From NCBI GenBank assembly GCA_964605155.1, contig CAZSAK010000040.1, forward strand, positions 1-7,369: DNA of 7,369 nucleotides, in the 5' to 3' direction. The DNA is from CAZSAK01 sp964605155. GTDB lineage: Bacteria; Pseudomonadota; Gammaproteobacteria; SZUA-140. This document shows positions 1 through 6,957 of the stretch, piece by piece (position 1 is the stretch's first letter; each line of letters begins with the position of its first letter). A program made the position numbers and the translations under genes. The notes under the pieces are model-generated. The model saw nothing but the letters and a program-made list of their open reading frames with translations, had not been told where the DNA came from and made no database searches.

Positions 1-1
1 G

Positions 2-1620
2 AACAACTGGCTGCCACCTGACAACTTTCAGGAAATCCCAGCCCCGGTTATTGCCACGCGGACCTCGCCTACGAATCTCGGAATGGCATTATTGGCGAAC
101 CTGGCGGCATATGACTTCGGCTACATTTGCGCCGGTGAATTTTTGCGTCGCACCAACAACACTATCGCCACGATGGAAGAGCTGGAACGCTACCGCGGCC
201 ATTTTTATAACTGGTACGATACGCACACGCTGCAACCACTGCATCCACAATACGTATCTTCGGTGGACAGTGGCAACCTTGTCGGCTGCCTGCTAACCCT
301 GCAGGCGGGTCTTACCGAGTTGAAACACCAACCGGTACTGTCATCAAGCACCTTTAAGGGGCTGGAGGATACCTTGCTGGTACTCGCTGCACACATACCC
401 TCGTCACCTGCCCCGGATCTTGCAAAGCAGGTCAGGATTATGCAGGAAACACTGCACTCGCTGACAGTGGACGAATTACCACAGTCTCTGATTGCCGCTG
501 AAAGCATACTGGACAAAATACACCGTATCAGCGGCGGGCTGGTTGCATGGTTACCGGCGGACATCGATATTGATGGTGAACTCTATTACTGGGCGCAGGC
601 ATTCGACCGCCAATCACAGGCACTTCGAGATGATCTTGAATACGTTGTGCCAGTGACAGAACAGGAGGCTCAACATTTCAACAGCATCCCGACTCTGGCG
701 GAATTGGCCAGAGAGCGGGCCATTTATGATGAAACACATTCGTCTGCCGGAGCGACAGGATCACGTTACAAGAATGTAGAGGAACGGCTCGGTATTATCG
801 ACAATCTGGTGGATCGATGTCGCGAACTGGCGGCGATGGATTTTGAATTTCTCTACGATACATCGCGTGGCTTGTTGAACATCGGTTACGACGTGGGCGA
901 ACGGCGCCGTGATCCGTCCTGCTACGACCTGCTGGCATCCGAAGCACGTCTCGCGAGTTTCCTGCTCATCGCGCAGGGACAGTTACCGCAGAAGCACTGG
1001 TTCGCACTTGGCCGTTTGCTGACAAGTCATGGCGGCGATGTGAGTCTGATTTCGTGGAGTGGCTCGATGTTCGAGTACCTCATGCCGCAGTTGTTCTTGC
1101 CGAGTTATGAAAACACCCTGCTGGCGCAAACCTGCAAGGCAGCAGTCTCGCGCCAGATCGAATACGGTCGGCAACGCGCCGTGCCCTGGGGTATTTCCGA
1201 GTCCTGCTATAACGCCACCGATATGCACCATATCTATCAATACCGGGCGTTCGGTGTACCCGGCCTGGGGTTCAAACGTGGACTGGGCGATGACCTGGTC
1301 ATCGCTCCCTACGCCAGCGCACTGGCACTGACGGTAATGCCGCGAGAAGCGTGTCGCAACTTGCAGACACTGACCGCCGATGGATTCCTCGGTGACTATG
1401 GATTTTACGAGGCGATCGATTACACGCCATCGCGAGTTCCACGGGGCAAGAATCACGCCGTAGTGCATGCCTACATGGCGCATCATCAGGGCATGAGCCT
1501 GTTGGCCCTGGAACATGTATTACTCAATCGGCCGATGGAGCGCCGCTTTATGTCTGACCCTCTGGCACGGGCAACGGAATTGCTGCTGCAGGAACGTGTG
1601 CCGAAGCAAGGCGCCACCTT
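2..1620 (+). other. Cyclization domain of the glucan synthase (glycoamylase-like, GH189-type)
   Basis: Window residues 1-540 of the synthase. The region has the glycoamylase-like signatures: YDLLASEARLASF, SWSGSMFEYLMP, WGISESCYN (E400), YGFYEAIDYTPSR (E470) and HHQGMS. In characterised cyclic glucan synthases the segment between the glucosyltransferase and the phosphorylase is the transglycosylase that closes the glucan ring. Assigning it to that role rests on position and these motifs. E400 and E470 are conserved-looking acidic candidates; I cannot assign nucleophile or acid/base from the sequence alone. The end boundary is approximate. Confidence 0.75.
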
Positions 1621-4600
1621 GCATCCGCACGCTGCTGAAGTGAGTGCCGTCGCTCGCCCGGCCGCGGAAACCGGCGCGATCATGCGTATGTTTACCGACC
1701 CGAACAAGCCGATACCTGAAGTTCACCTGTTATCCAATGGCAGATATCACATCATGGCGACCCACGCCGGTGGCGGTTACAGCCGCTGGCACGACCTTGC
1801 AGTGACTCGCTGGCGCGAAGACGCCACTGCCGATAACTGGGGTACATTTATCTATTTGCGCGACCACGACACGGGGCTTTATTGGTCAAGTGCGTATCAA
1901 CCAACATTATGCAAACCCGATCATTATGAGGCAATCTTCGTGCAAGGGCGAGCCGAGTACCGGCGGCGCGATAAGGCGATCGATGTGCACACCGAGATCA
2001 GTGTTTCTCCTGAAGACGATGTCGAGATTCGCCGCGTTACACTCACCAACCTGTCTCCCCGTACCCGTCGTATCGAGTTGACGAGTTATGCGGAGGTCGT
2101 GTTGGCGCCGTTGAATGCCGACCTGGCACATCGCTCTTTCAGTAACCTGTTCGTACAAACTGAAATCCTGTCCGACCGGCAGGCGATCCTCTGCACGCGC
2201 CGCCGCCGCACACCGGGTGAACAGGTACCATGGATGTTTCACCTGTTAGCAATGCCTGGCGCGGTTGCCGGCGAGCCATCTTTCGAGACCGACCGCGCCA
2301 AATTTATCGGGCGCGGTCGAACGACAGCCAACCCGGTGGTCATGGATAGTAGTGATGGTTCTTCTAAATCTTCGAAGAGATTATCACAACGGTTGTCGAA
2401 CACAGACGGTCCGGTGCTCGATCCCATCGTGGCAATCCGCCACACCATCAATTTGTTACCCGACGAATCGTCGACCGTGCAGATCATCTCCGGTGTTGCG
2501 TATACGCGTGACGCGGCGATGGCCTTGCTTGAGAAGTATTGTGACCGGCACTTCATTGAGCGTGCCTTTGAAATGGCGTGGTTTCAGAGCCAGGAGGTAC
2601 TACGCCACATCAATGCCAGCGAAGCCGATGCACAGATCTATGGCCGCCTGGCTACTTCCGTTATTTATAGCAATGCCTTGCGCCGCACTGCGCCAAGCGT
2701 CATTACCCGCAACCAGCTGGGACAATCCGGACTGTGGCGCTTTGCCGTGTCGGGCGATCTGCCAATCGTCCTGGTGCGCATTGGTGATCTGAACCGTATC
2801 GAACTTGTAAAACAGGTACTGCAAGCACACGCCTATTGGCGGATGAAAGGCTTGGCTGCGGACCTGGTGATACTGAACGAGGATTTCTCCGGTTACCGTG
2901 CGGTACTGCAAGACCAGATCGTGGGACTGATCAACGCGGGACCCGAGGCTCAAATCATCGACAAACCGGGCGGGATTTTCCTGCGGCGCGCCGAAGAACT
3001 TTCCGAGGAAGACCGGGTCTTGTTCCAGACTGTCGCCCGTGTTGTGCTCACCGACAGCGCCGAGACATTGGCCGAGCAGGTGGAACGCCGTATGCCGGTA
3101 GAACGGGTGCCGGACCGTCTAGTGCCATCGCTGCAACCGGTAGCCGAACCATCCCATCCACTGTTGACGCGCGAACGCATTTTCGTCAATGGCATGGGGG
3201 GTTTCACACCCGACGGGCGTGAATACGTCATCACCCTTGAACCCGGTCAGACCACGCCGGCGCCGTGGGCCAATGTCATCGCCAGTCCGCACATTGGCAC
3301 GGTCGTCAGCGAAAGCGGCAGCGCATATACCTGGGTGGGTAATGCTCACGAATTCAGGTTAACCACCTGGCATAATGACCCGCTTAGCGACACCAGTGGT
3401 GAAGCGCTGTACATCCGCGACGAGGAAACAGGCGCGTTCTGGTCGCCAACACCGTTGCCTGCCAGCGGCCAATCCGGGTATGTATGCCGGCACGGGTTTG
3501 GGTATAGCGCGTTCGAACATTTCGAAGCCGGTATCGCTTCGGAACTGTTCACCTACGTCGCCATGGACGCACCGGTCAAGTTTGCGGTGGTAAAGCTACG
3601 CAATCATTCAGGACGACCACGCCAATTATCACTGGCGGGGTTTTGGGAATTGGTGCTCGGTGAATGGCGGCATGCCAATATGATGCACATTATCACCGAA
3701 ATGGATCCGCACAGTGGGGCGCTGTTTGCCCGCAATGCTTATGGCCGAGAATGCGCCAATCGGATTTTTTTTGCCCATGTCAGTAATGAACATCTCAGCG
3801 AGCTGGAGCAAACAGTAACCGGAAACCGTTCAGAGTTCATTGGCCGCAACGGCTCACTGGCCAACCCGGCGGCAATGCACCGTGAGCGTTTGTCGGGTAG
3901 AGCCGGGGCAGGACTTGATCCGTGCGCTGCGATACAGACCCAGGTCGAACTGACCGATGGACAAGAGCGTGAAATCGTGTTTGTATTCGGCGCGGCCCTC
4001 AACAGCGACGAAGCACAGCATATCATTCAGCGATTCGGCGGACCGGCGGGCGCACGACAGGCACTGGAATCGGTGTGGGAATACTGGAATCACACCCTGG
4101 GCGCGGTGAATGTGGAGACACCGGATCGGGCGTTGAACGTGATGGCCAACGGTTGGTTGGTCTACCAAACAATGTCATGCCGGCTGTGGGGTCGCAGTGG
4201 TTATTATCAGTCCGGCGGCGCCTATGGTTTCCGCGATCAATTACAGGACACCATGGCACTGATCCACACAACACCATGGCTTGCACGCGAGCAGCTGATT
4301 CGTTGCGCCGCGCGCCAGTTTACCCAGGGTGATGTGCAACACTGGTGGCACCCACCTAACGGCCATGGCGTACGTACACATTTTTCTGATGACTATCTGT
4401 GGTTACCTTATGCAACCTGTCGCTATGTCCAGACGACCGGCGATACGGGAGTTCTCGACGAATTAGTCTACTTCCTGGAGGGCCGTGAATTGACGCCGGA
4501 CGAAGAGGCATACTACGACCAGCCGCAACGTTCGGTTGAAGCAGCGAGTCTTTATGAACATTGTATGCGTGCAATCAAACATGGATTACGCTTCGGTAAA

Positions 4601-5626
4601 CATCAACTACCACTAATGGGCTGCGGCGACTGGAACGATGGCATGAATCTCGTCGGTCGTGACGGTAAGGGCGAGAGTGTTTGGCTTGCGTGGTTTCTGT
4701 ATGAAAATCTACGACTGTTTGCAGACCTTGCACGTAGCCGGGACGATGAGGCCTTCGCCGATGTTTGCGTCAAGCAGGCTGCGTTGTTGCACGACAACAT
4801 TGAAGCCAATGCCTGGGACGGCGGTTGGTATCGGCGCGCCTGGTTTGATGATGGTACACCCTTAGGCTCGTCCGAAAATAACGAATGCCAAATCGATTCG
4901 ATCAGCCAGAGTTGGGCTGTCATGTCGGGTGGTGGTGATCCCAAACGAACACGACAGGCGATGGCAGAAGTGGATAAACGCCTGGTGCGCCGCAATGCAC
5001 AGTTAATCCAGTTGCTCGCGCCACCCTTTGATAAATCAGATCTTGAACCCGGTTATATCAAGGGCTATATACCCGGTATCCGCGAAAACGGTGGTCAATA
5101 CACCCATGCTGCGATCTGGGCAACGATGGCGTTTGCCATGATGGGTGACAAGGACCGTGCCTGGGAATTATTCGCCATGCTTAATCCCATCAATCACGGT
5201 AGTGGGCCAGACGAAATCGAATGTTATAAGGTCGAACCGTATGTCATGTGCGCAGATATTTATGGTACACCACCGCACACCAGCCGGGGCGGTTGGACCT
5301 GGTACACAGGTGCGGCAGGCTGGATGTACCGGCTGACCGTGGAAACACTGCTAGGTCTGTACCTGGAAGTAGACCATCTGCGCATTATGCCGTGTATCCC
5401 GGCCTATTGGGAGTCATACATAATCCACTACCGCTATCGCGAGACGGTCTACCACATTACCGTCAGGCGTCATAGTGAAAATCCGGAACATGCAACCTAT
5501 GTGACAGTTGACGGTACCGTAATTGAGCGATCCGGCGTAGATGAAGCTGGACGTCCGCAAGGCATAGTCCCCCTTGTGGATGACCGCAGGGAGCACAACG
5601 TCGAGGTGGATTTGTACCAGGGGTAA
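2..5626 (+). CDS. ndvB: Cyclic beta-1,2-glucan synthase, C-terminal part (5'-truncated at window edge)
   Basis: The reading frame is open from base 2 with no start, and the first residues (NNWLPPDNFQE, then RTSPTN) are an internal conserved stretch, so the ATG at 83 is not the true start. The visible part is 1,874 residues. The family is usually about 2,800-2,900, so roughly 1,000 N-terminal residues (membrane segments and the GT84 glucosyltransferase) should lie upstream. Order seen: glycoamylase-like cyclization domain (about 1-540) with WGISES, FYEAIDYT and AYMAHHQGMS motifs; first GH94-like beta-sandwich (about 570-860) followed by a shortened helical part; second beta-sandwich (about 1060-1350); GH94 (alpha/alpha)6 phosphorylase domain with GCGDWNDGMN (D1543/D1546), ENGGQYTHA (1695-1703) and PPHTSRGGWTWYTG (from 1757). 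In characterised relatives the protein sits in the inner membrane, polymerises UDP-glucose into beta-1,2-glucan, trims chain length by phosphorolysis and cyclizes the product for the periplasm. Family assignment is strong; the symbol is by family resemblance (also called chvB or cgs). Confidence 0.93.
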   Translation, partial: NNWLPPDNFQEIPAPVIATRTSPTNLGMALLANLAAYDFGYICAGEFLRRTNNTIATMEELERYRGHFYNWYDTHTLQPLHPQYVSSVDSGNLVGCLLTLQAGLTELKHQPVLSSSTFKGLEDTLLVLAAHIPSSPAPDLAKQVRIMQETLHSLTVDELPQSLIAAESILDKIHRISGGLVAWLPADIDIDGELYYWAQAFDRQSQALRDDLEYVVPVTEQEAQHFNSIPTLAELARERAIYDETHSSAGATGSRYKNVEERLGIIDNLVDRCRELAAMDFEFLYDTSRGLLNIGYDVGERRRDPSCYDLLASEARLASFLLIAQGQLPQKHWFALGRLLTSHGGDVSLISWSGSMFEYLMPQLFLPSYENTLLAQTCKAAVSRQIEYGRQRAVPWGISESCYNATDMHHIYQYRAFGVPGLGFKRGLGDDLVIAPYASALALTVMPREACRNLQTLTADGFLGDYGFYEAIDYTPSRVPRGKNHAVVHAYMAHHQGMSLLALEHVLLNRPMERRFMSDPLARATELLLQERVPKQGATLHPHAAEVSAVARPAAETGAIMRMFTDPNKPIPEVHLLSNGRYHIMATHAGGGYSRWHDLAVTRWREDATADNWGTFIYLRDHDTGLYWSSAYQPTLCKPDHYEAIFVQGRAEYRRRDKAIDVHTEISVSPEDDVEIRRVTLTNLSPRTRRIELTSYAEVVLAPLNADLAHRSFSNLFVQTEILSDRQAILCTRRRRTPGEQVPWMFHLLAMPGAVAGEPSFETDRAKFIGRGRTTANPVVMDSSDGSSKSSKRLSQRLSNTDGPVLDPIVAIRHTINLLPDESSTVQIISGVAYTRDAAMALLEKYCDRHFIERAFEMAWFQSQEVLRHINASEADAQIYGRLATSVIYSNALRRTAPSVITRNQLGQSGLWRFAVSGDLPIVLVRIGDLNRIELVKQVLQAHAYWRMKGLAADLVILNEDFSGYRAVLQDQIVGLINAGPEAQIIDKPGGIFLRRAEELSEEDRVLFQTVARVVLTDSAETLAEQVERRMPVERVPDRLVPSLQPVAEPSHPLLTRERIFVNGMGGFTPDGREYVITLEPGQTTPAPWANVIASPHIGTVVSESGSAYTWVGNAHEFRLTTWHNDPLSDTSGEALYIRDEETGAFWSPTPLPASGQSGYVCRHGFGYSAFEHFEAGIASELFTYVAMDAPVKFAVVKLRNHSGRPRQLSLAGFWELVLGEWRHANMMHIITEMDPHSGALFARNAYGRECANRIFFAHVSNEHLSELEQTVTGNRSEFIGRNGSLANPAAMHRERLSGRAGAGLDPCAAIQTQVELTDGQEREIVFVFGAALNSDEAQHIIQRFGGPAGARQALESVWEYWNHTLGAVNVETPDRALNVMANGWLVYQTMSCRLWGRSGYYQSGGAYGFRDQLQDTMALIHTTPWLAREQLIRCAARQFTQGDVQHWWHPPNGHGVRTHFSDDYLWLPYATCRYVQTTGDTGVLDELVYFLEGRELTPDEEAYYDQPQRSVEAASLYEHCMRAIKHGLRFGKHQLPLMGCGDWNDGMNLVGRDGKGESVWLAWFLYENLRLFADLARSRDDEAFADVCVKQAALLHDNIEANAWDGGWYRRAWFDDGTPLGSSENNECQIDSISQSWAVMSGGGDPKRTRQAMAEVDKRLVRRNAQLIQLLAPPFDKSDLEPGYIKGYIPGIRENGGQYTHAAIWATMAFAMMGDKDRAWELFAMLNPINHGSGPDEIECYKVEPYVMCADIYGTPPHTSRGGWTWYTGAAGWMYRLTVETLLGLYLEVDHLRIMPCIPAYWESYIIHYRYRETVYHITVRRHSENPEHATYVTVDGTVIERSGVDEAGRPQGIVPLVDDRREHNVEVDLYQG
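3181..5500 (+). other. GH94 phosphorylase unit of the glucan synthase (intact copy)
   Basis: Residues about 1060-1833 form a complete GH94 layout: an N-terminal beta-sandwich (FVNGMGGF, then YIRDEETGAFWSPT at 1137-1150), a helical linker, and the (alpha/alpha)6 catalytic barrel. The DWND motif at 1543-1546 holds the family's general acid, and PPHTSRGG plus TWYTGAAGW near 1757-1773 match the C-terminal phosphate/substrate-binding segments of the family. A short beta-rich tail follows (HLRIMP, then IIHYRYR). The established role of this unit in Cgs proteins is chain-length control by reversible phosphorolysis of beta-1,2-glucan. The active-site motifs look undamaged. Confidence 0.85.
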
Positions 5627-5652
5627 CGGGTTTAAGGCGCAGCCTCTTTGAA

Positions 5653-5680
5653 TTGAGCAATCTCATCTCATTTGTACAAT
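5653..5680 (+). promoter_or_regulatory. Candidate sigma70-type promoter downstream of ndvB
   Basis: TTGAGC at 5653-5658 (4 of 6 to TTGACA) and TACAAT at 5675-5680 (5 of 6 to TATAAT) are separated by 16 bases. A transcript would start near 5687 and carry a leader of nearly 190 bases with the hairpin at 5730-5755 before the first small ORF. It lies just after the synthase stop, where the sequence turns more AT-rich. This is pattern matching only; such matches also arise by chance. Confidence 0.3.
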
Positions 5681-5729
5681 ACATTTGCTTTAATACTGCA
5701 AACAGAGGACACTGTATCTGTTACTACAC

Positions 5730-5755
5730 CGGTCAGGATACAGGTTATCCTGCCG
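5730..5755 (+). other. Stem-loop in the ndvB downstream region
   Basis: CAGGATA (5734-5740) and TATCCTG (5746-5752) are perfect inverted repeats around a 5-base loop. The stem extends by CGG/CCG (5730-5732 with 5753-5755) across one bulged T, giving about 10 base pairs. No T-run follows (CACAACATAG), so it is not a canonical intrinsic terminator. It might protect the synthase mRNA 3' end, or act in the leader of the downstream genes if the candidate promoter at 5653 is real. Confidence 0.4.
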
Positions 5756-5874
5756 CACAACATAGAACTAACAGTCTTAGCAGCTCCGTAAAACTCTTTT
5801 CCCACGGGCACTGATCTGCCAACTGCAGTTGTGTAAATACTTGTCGTTAGTACGGATCAGGCACCACGCCCTGT

Positions 5875-6123
5875 ATGCAATCTATTCTGGATAACTCAAT
5901 GTCACAAATTTTTAACAACGATCGGGAGGCTTCTAATGCTTGCAATTATGCGTACGTGGCTGAAATAGATATTTCTGACTCTCATATTTTATCACCGGTG
6001 TTTCACAACACCTCCCAGCACTCTGCTTCAAAACACGGGACGCCTGACCGGAATTTGAGATACTGCCTGGAAGAAAGTGATCTTCGAGCGTTGGAGCGTG
6101 CTGAAAATGAGGGAATGATCTGA
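5875..6123 (+). CDS. Hypothetical small protein (weak ORF)
   Basis: An 82-codon ORF that I do not recognise. No membrane segment or signal peptide is evident. The middle is rich in Ser, His and Asn, and the C-terminal end (LEESDLRALERAENEGMI) looks like an amphipathic helix. The ATG at 5875 has no good ribosome binding site; the in-frame ATG at 5899 (74 residues, weak TGGA upstream) is an alternative. Its TGA overlaps the ATG of a 10-codon ORF at 6123 by one base, which suggests translational coupling if the ORF is real. The ORF length alone is not compelling, and the better-placed ribosome binding site inside it (5924-5929) serves another frame. It could equally be a chance ORF in a leader region. 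Confidence 0.33.
   Translation: MQSILDNSMSQIFNNDREASNACNYAYVAEIDISDSHILSPVFHNTSQHSASKHGTPDRNLRYCLEESDLRALERAENEGMI
5936..5968 (+). CDS. Possible 10-residue leader peptide ORF
   Basis: GGGAGG at 5924-5929 lies six bases before an ATG that opens a 10-codon ORF (MLAIMRTWLK, then TAG). It sits out of frame inside the weak ORF 5875-6123. The ribosome binding site is better than that of the longer ORF, so ribosomes may initiate here. Its length gives no independent support for coding, and no stall motif or biased residue run is evident. Confidence 0.2.
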   Translation: MLAIMRTWLK

Positions 6124-6155
6124 TGAACACACACCTGAGGAGAGCAACCCAATGA
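6123..6155 (+). CDS. Possible 10-residue coupling ORF
   Basis: The ATG at 6123 overlaps the TGA of the preceding ORF by one base (TGATG) and has GAGGGA at 6109-6114, eight bases upstream. The ORF encodes MNTHLRRATQ, and its TGA (6153-6155) overlaps the ATG at 6152 (ATGA). Both junctions are typical of translationally coupled genes. The product itself is too short to judge. Confidence 0.2.
   Translation: MNTHLRRATQ
6137..6144 (+). promoter_or_regulatory. Ribosome binding site for the alternative start at 6152
   Basis: GAGGAGAG lies seven bases before ATGATG at 6152. It would give a 103-residue version of the small protein that otherwise starts at GTG 6296. The 48 extra residues look unlike the conserved core, but the site is good enough that this longer form cannot be excluded. 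Confidence 0.4.
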
Positions 6156-6283
6156 TGATTCAAAATGTAACGGCGAATGCTGCCGTCACCGGACCACACG
6201 CAAGTATGAATATTAGGTCTGTGAACCGTGGCCCGGGCTGGAGAGCAGTCCCCTTTATCCAAGCAACGGCATACATACAGCCC

Positions 6284-6289
6284 AAGGAG
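6284..6289 (+). promoter_or_regulatory. Ribosome binding site for the GTG start at 6296
   Basis: AAGGAG, a near-complete Shine-Dalgarno sequence, ends six bases before GTG at 6296. This decides my choice of start for the 55-residue protein: the residues from here on (VSEEEKKLM) read as the natural N-terminus of a compact small protein. Confidence 0.6.
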
Positions 6290-6295
6290 ATTCAC

Positions 6296-6463
6296 GTGAG
6301 TGAGGAAGAAAAGAAATTGATGACGCGCTACGGAATTACGTCAACAATAAAAGTAATATACGCCTACAAGAAACACCGTTACGAAAACATTACAGATGCG
6401 CTTTGCTATGCAGAGAGGGACTCCAGACGCACCCAGGAAATCGCCATAGGAAAGAATAGATAA
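6296..6463 (+). CDS. Conserved-looking small protein, 55 residues (YxYKxHRYxN motif)
   Basis: A short hydrophilic protein of unknown function. It opens with an acidic/basic helix (SEEEKKLMTRYGI), followed by a beta-like IKVIYAYKKHRYENI and a helix TDALCYAERDSRR. The pattern YGIT..K.IYxYKxHRYxN..DALxYA resembles small uncharacterised proteobacterial proteins I recall, but I cannot confirm the family here. No signal peptide or membrane segment is present, so it is probably cytosolic. The GTG start is chosen for its AAGGAG at six-base spacing; an in-frame ATG at 6152, also with a ribosome binding site, would give 103 residues. It lies 48 bases upstream of the BON lipoprotein gene on the same strand and is probably co-transcribed. 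One Cys (in DALCYA) is present. Being a real gene is likely; function is unknown. Confidence 0.6.
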   Translation: MSEEEKKLMTRYGITSTIKVIYAYKKHRYENITDALCYAERDSRRTQEIAIGKNR

Positions 6464-6511
6464 ACCAACATGTACATTTTTAATACTTATTACACAAAAG
6501 GGTAACTACGA

Positions 6512-6922
6512 ATGAATATTTCAACAGGACTGCTTGCAACAGGGGCTACGATTATGCTTGTTATTGGGATGGCCGCATGCAACAAGAATCACCCGGCAGA
6601 AAGTATAGGTAAATCGATAGACCAGACGGCCGGGAAGATCGGTGACAAGATGATAGGGACAGCGAAGAATCCTCGAACACAAAGCAACATGGTCAGCGAT
6701 GCCCTAGATAACCGGGAAATCACGGCTAAAGTTAGAACTGCCATACTAGGTGATACAGATCTCAGGGTATTGAGGATCTGGGTTGAAACCACCGATGGCG
6801 TGACAACACTGAGCGGATCCGTTGATTCGCAACTACATAGTGACAAGGCCAGCGAAATAGCAGGAACTGTTGCAGGGGTAAAAGGTGTTGATAACCAATT
6901 GATAGTAAAGTTGATTGATTGA
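6512..6922 (+). CDS. BON-domain lipoprotein
   Basis: A 136-residue envelope protein. The N-terminus has a hydrophobic segment ending in GMAAC, a slightly non-standard lipobox (Met at -3) with lipidation expected at C23; unusually, no Lys or Arg precedes the hydrophobic core. Asn at +2 favours outer-membrane sorting. A Lys/Asp/Gly-rich linker (about 24-62) leads to a single BON domain (about 66-136), recognisable from DNREITAKVRTAIL, the VETTDGVTTLSGSV strand pair with its conserved Gly, and the ending GVKGVDNQLIVK. BON domains (as in OsmY and related proteins) bind phospholipid membranes or other surfaces and are often induced by osmotic or envelope stress; that role here is inferred. The start has AAAAGGG at 6496-6502, nine bases upstream. 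It lies between two other small genes on the same strand and is probably in one operon with them. Confidence 0.87.
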   Translation: MNISTGLLATGATIMLVIGMAACNKNHPAESIGKSIDQTAGKIGDKMIGTAKNPRTQSNMVSDALDNREITAKVRTAILGDTDLRVLRIWVETTDGVTTLSGSVDSQLHSDKASEIAGTVAGVKGVDNQLIVKLID

Positions 6923-6944
6923 GAGTAAATTGTAACCCTCTTTT

Positions 6945-6950
6945 AAAGGA
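6945..6950 (+). promoter_or_regulatory. Ribosome binding site of the coiled-coil protein gene
   Basis: AAAGGA lies seven bases before the ATG at 6958 in the 35-base gap after the BON gene. No terminator-like hairpin is visible in this gap, which supports co-transcription. Confidence 0.55.
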
Positions 6951-6957
6951 ATAGCAC

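Noticed and set aside
205..4995. Many minus-strand and off-frame ORFs of 60-177 codons within the synthase
   Set aside because: They are shadows of a long GC-rich coding frame; none shows domain motifs or convincing starts.
83..5626. ATG at 83 as the start of the glucan synthase
   Set aside because: The frame is open to base 2 and the upstream codons encode the conserved NNWLPPDNFQE and RTSPTN motifs, so the true start is beyond the left edge.
5634..5647. Small inverted repeat AGGC-GCA-GCCT just after the synthase stop
   Set aside because: A 4-bp stem with a 3-base loop is too weak to call a terminator or binding site.
5730..5755. Intrinsic terminator for the synthase gene
   Set aside because: The hairpin is not followed by a T-run, and the arms are only moderately GC-rich.
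5933..6295. 120-codon minus-strand ORF opposite the small ORFs
   Set aside because: No ribosome binding site lies before its start, the composition is rich in Cys, His and Arg without any recognisable motif, and it overlaps better-supported plus-strand signals.
6477..6490. Promoter -10 element (TTTAAT) directly upstream of the BON gene
   Set aside because: No -35-like hexamer lies at suitable spacing, and the 48-base gap fits co-transcription with the preceding gene.
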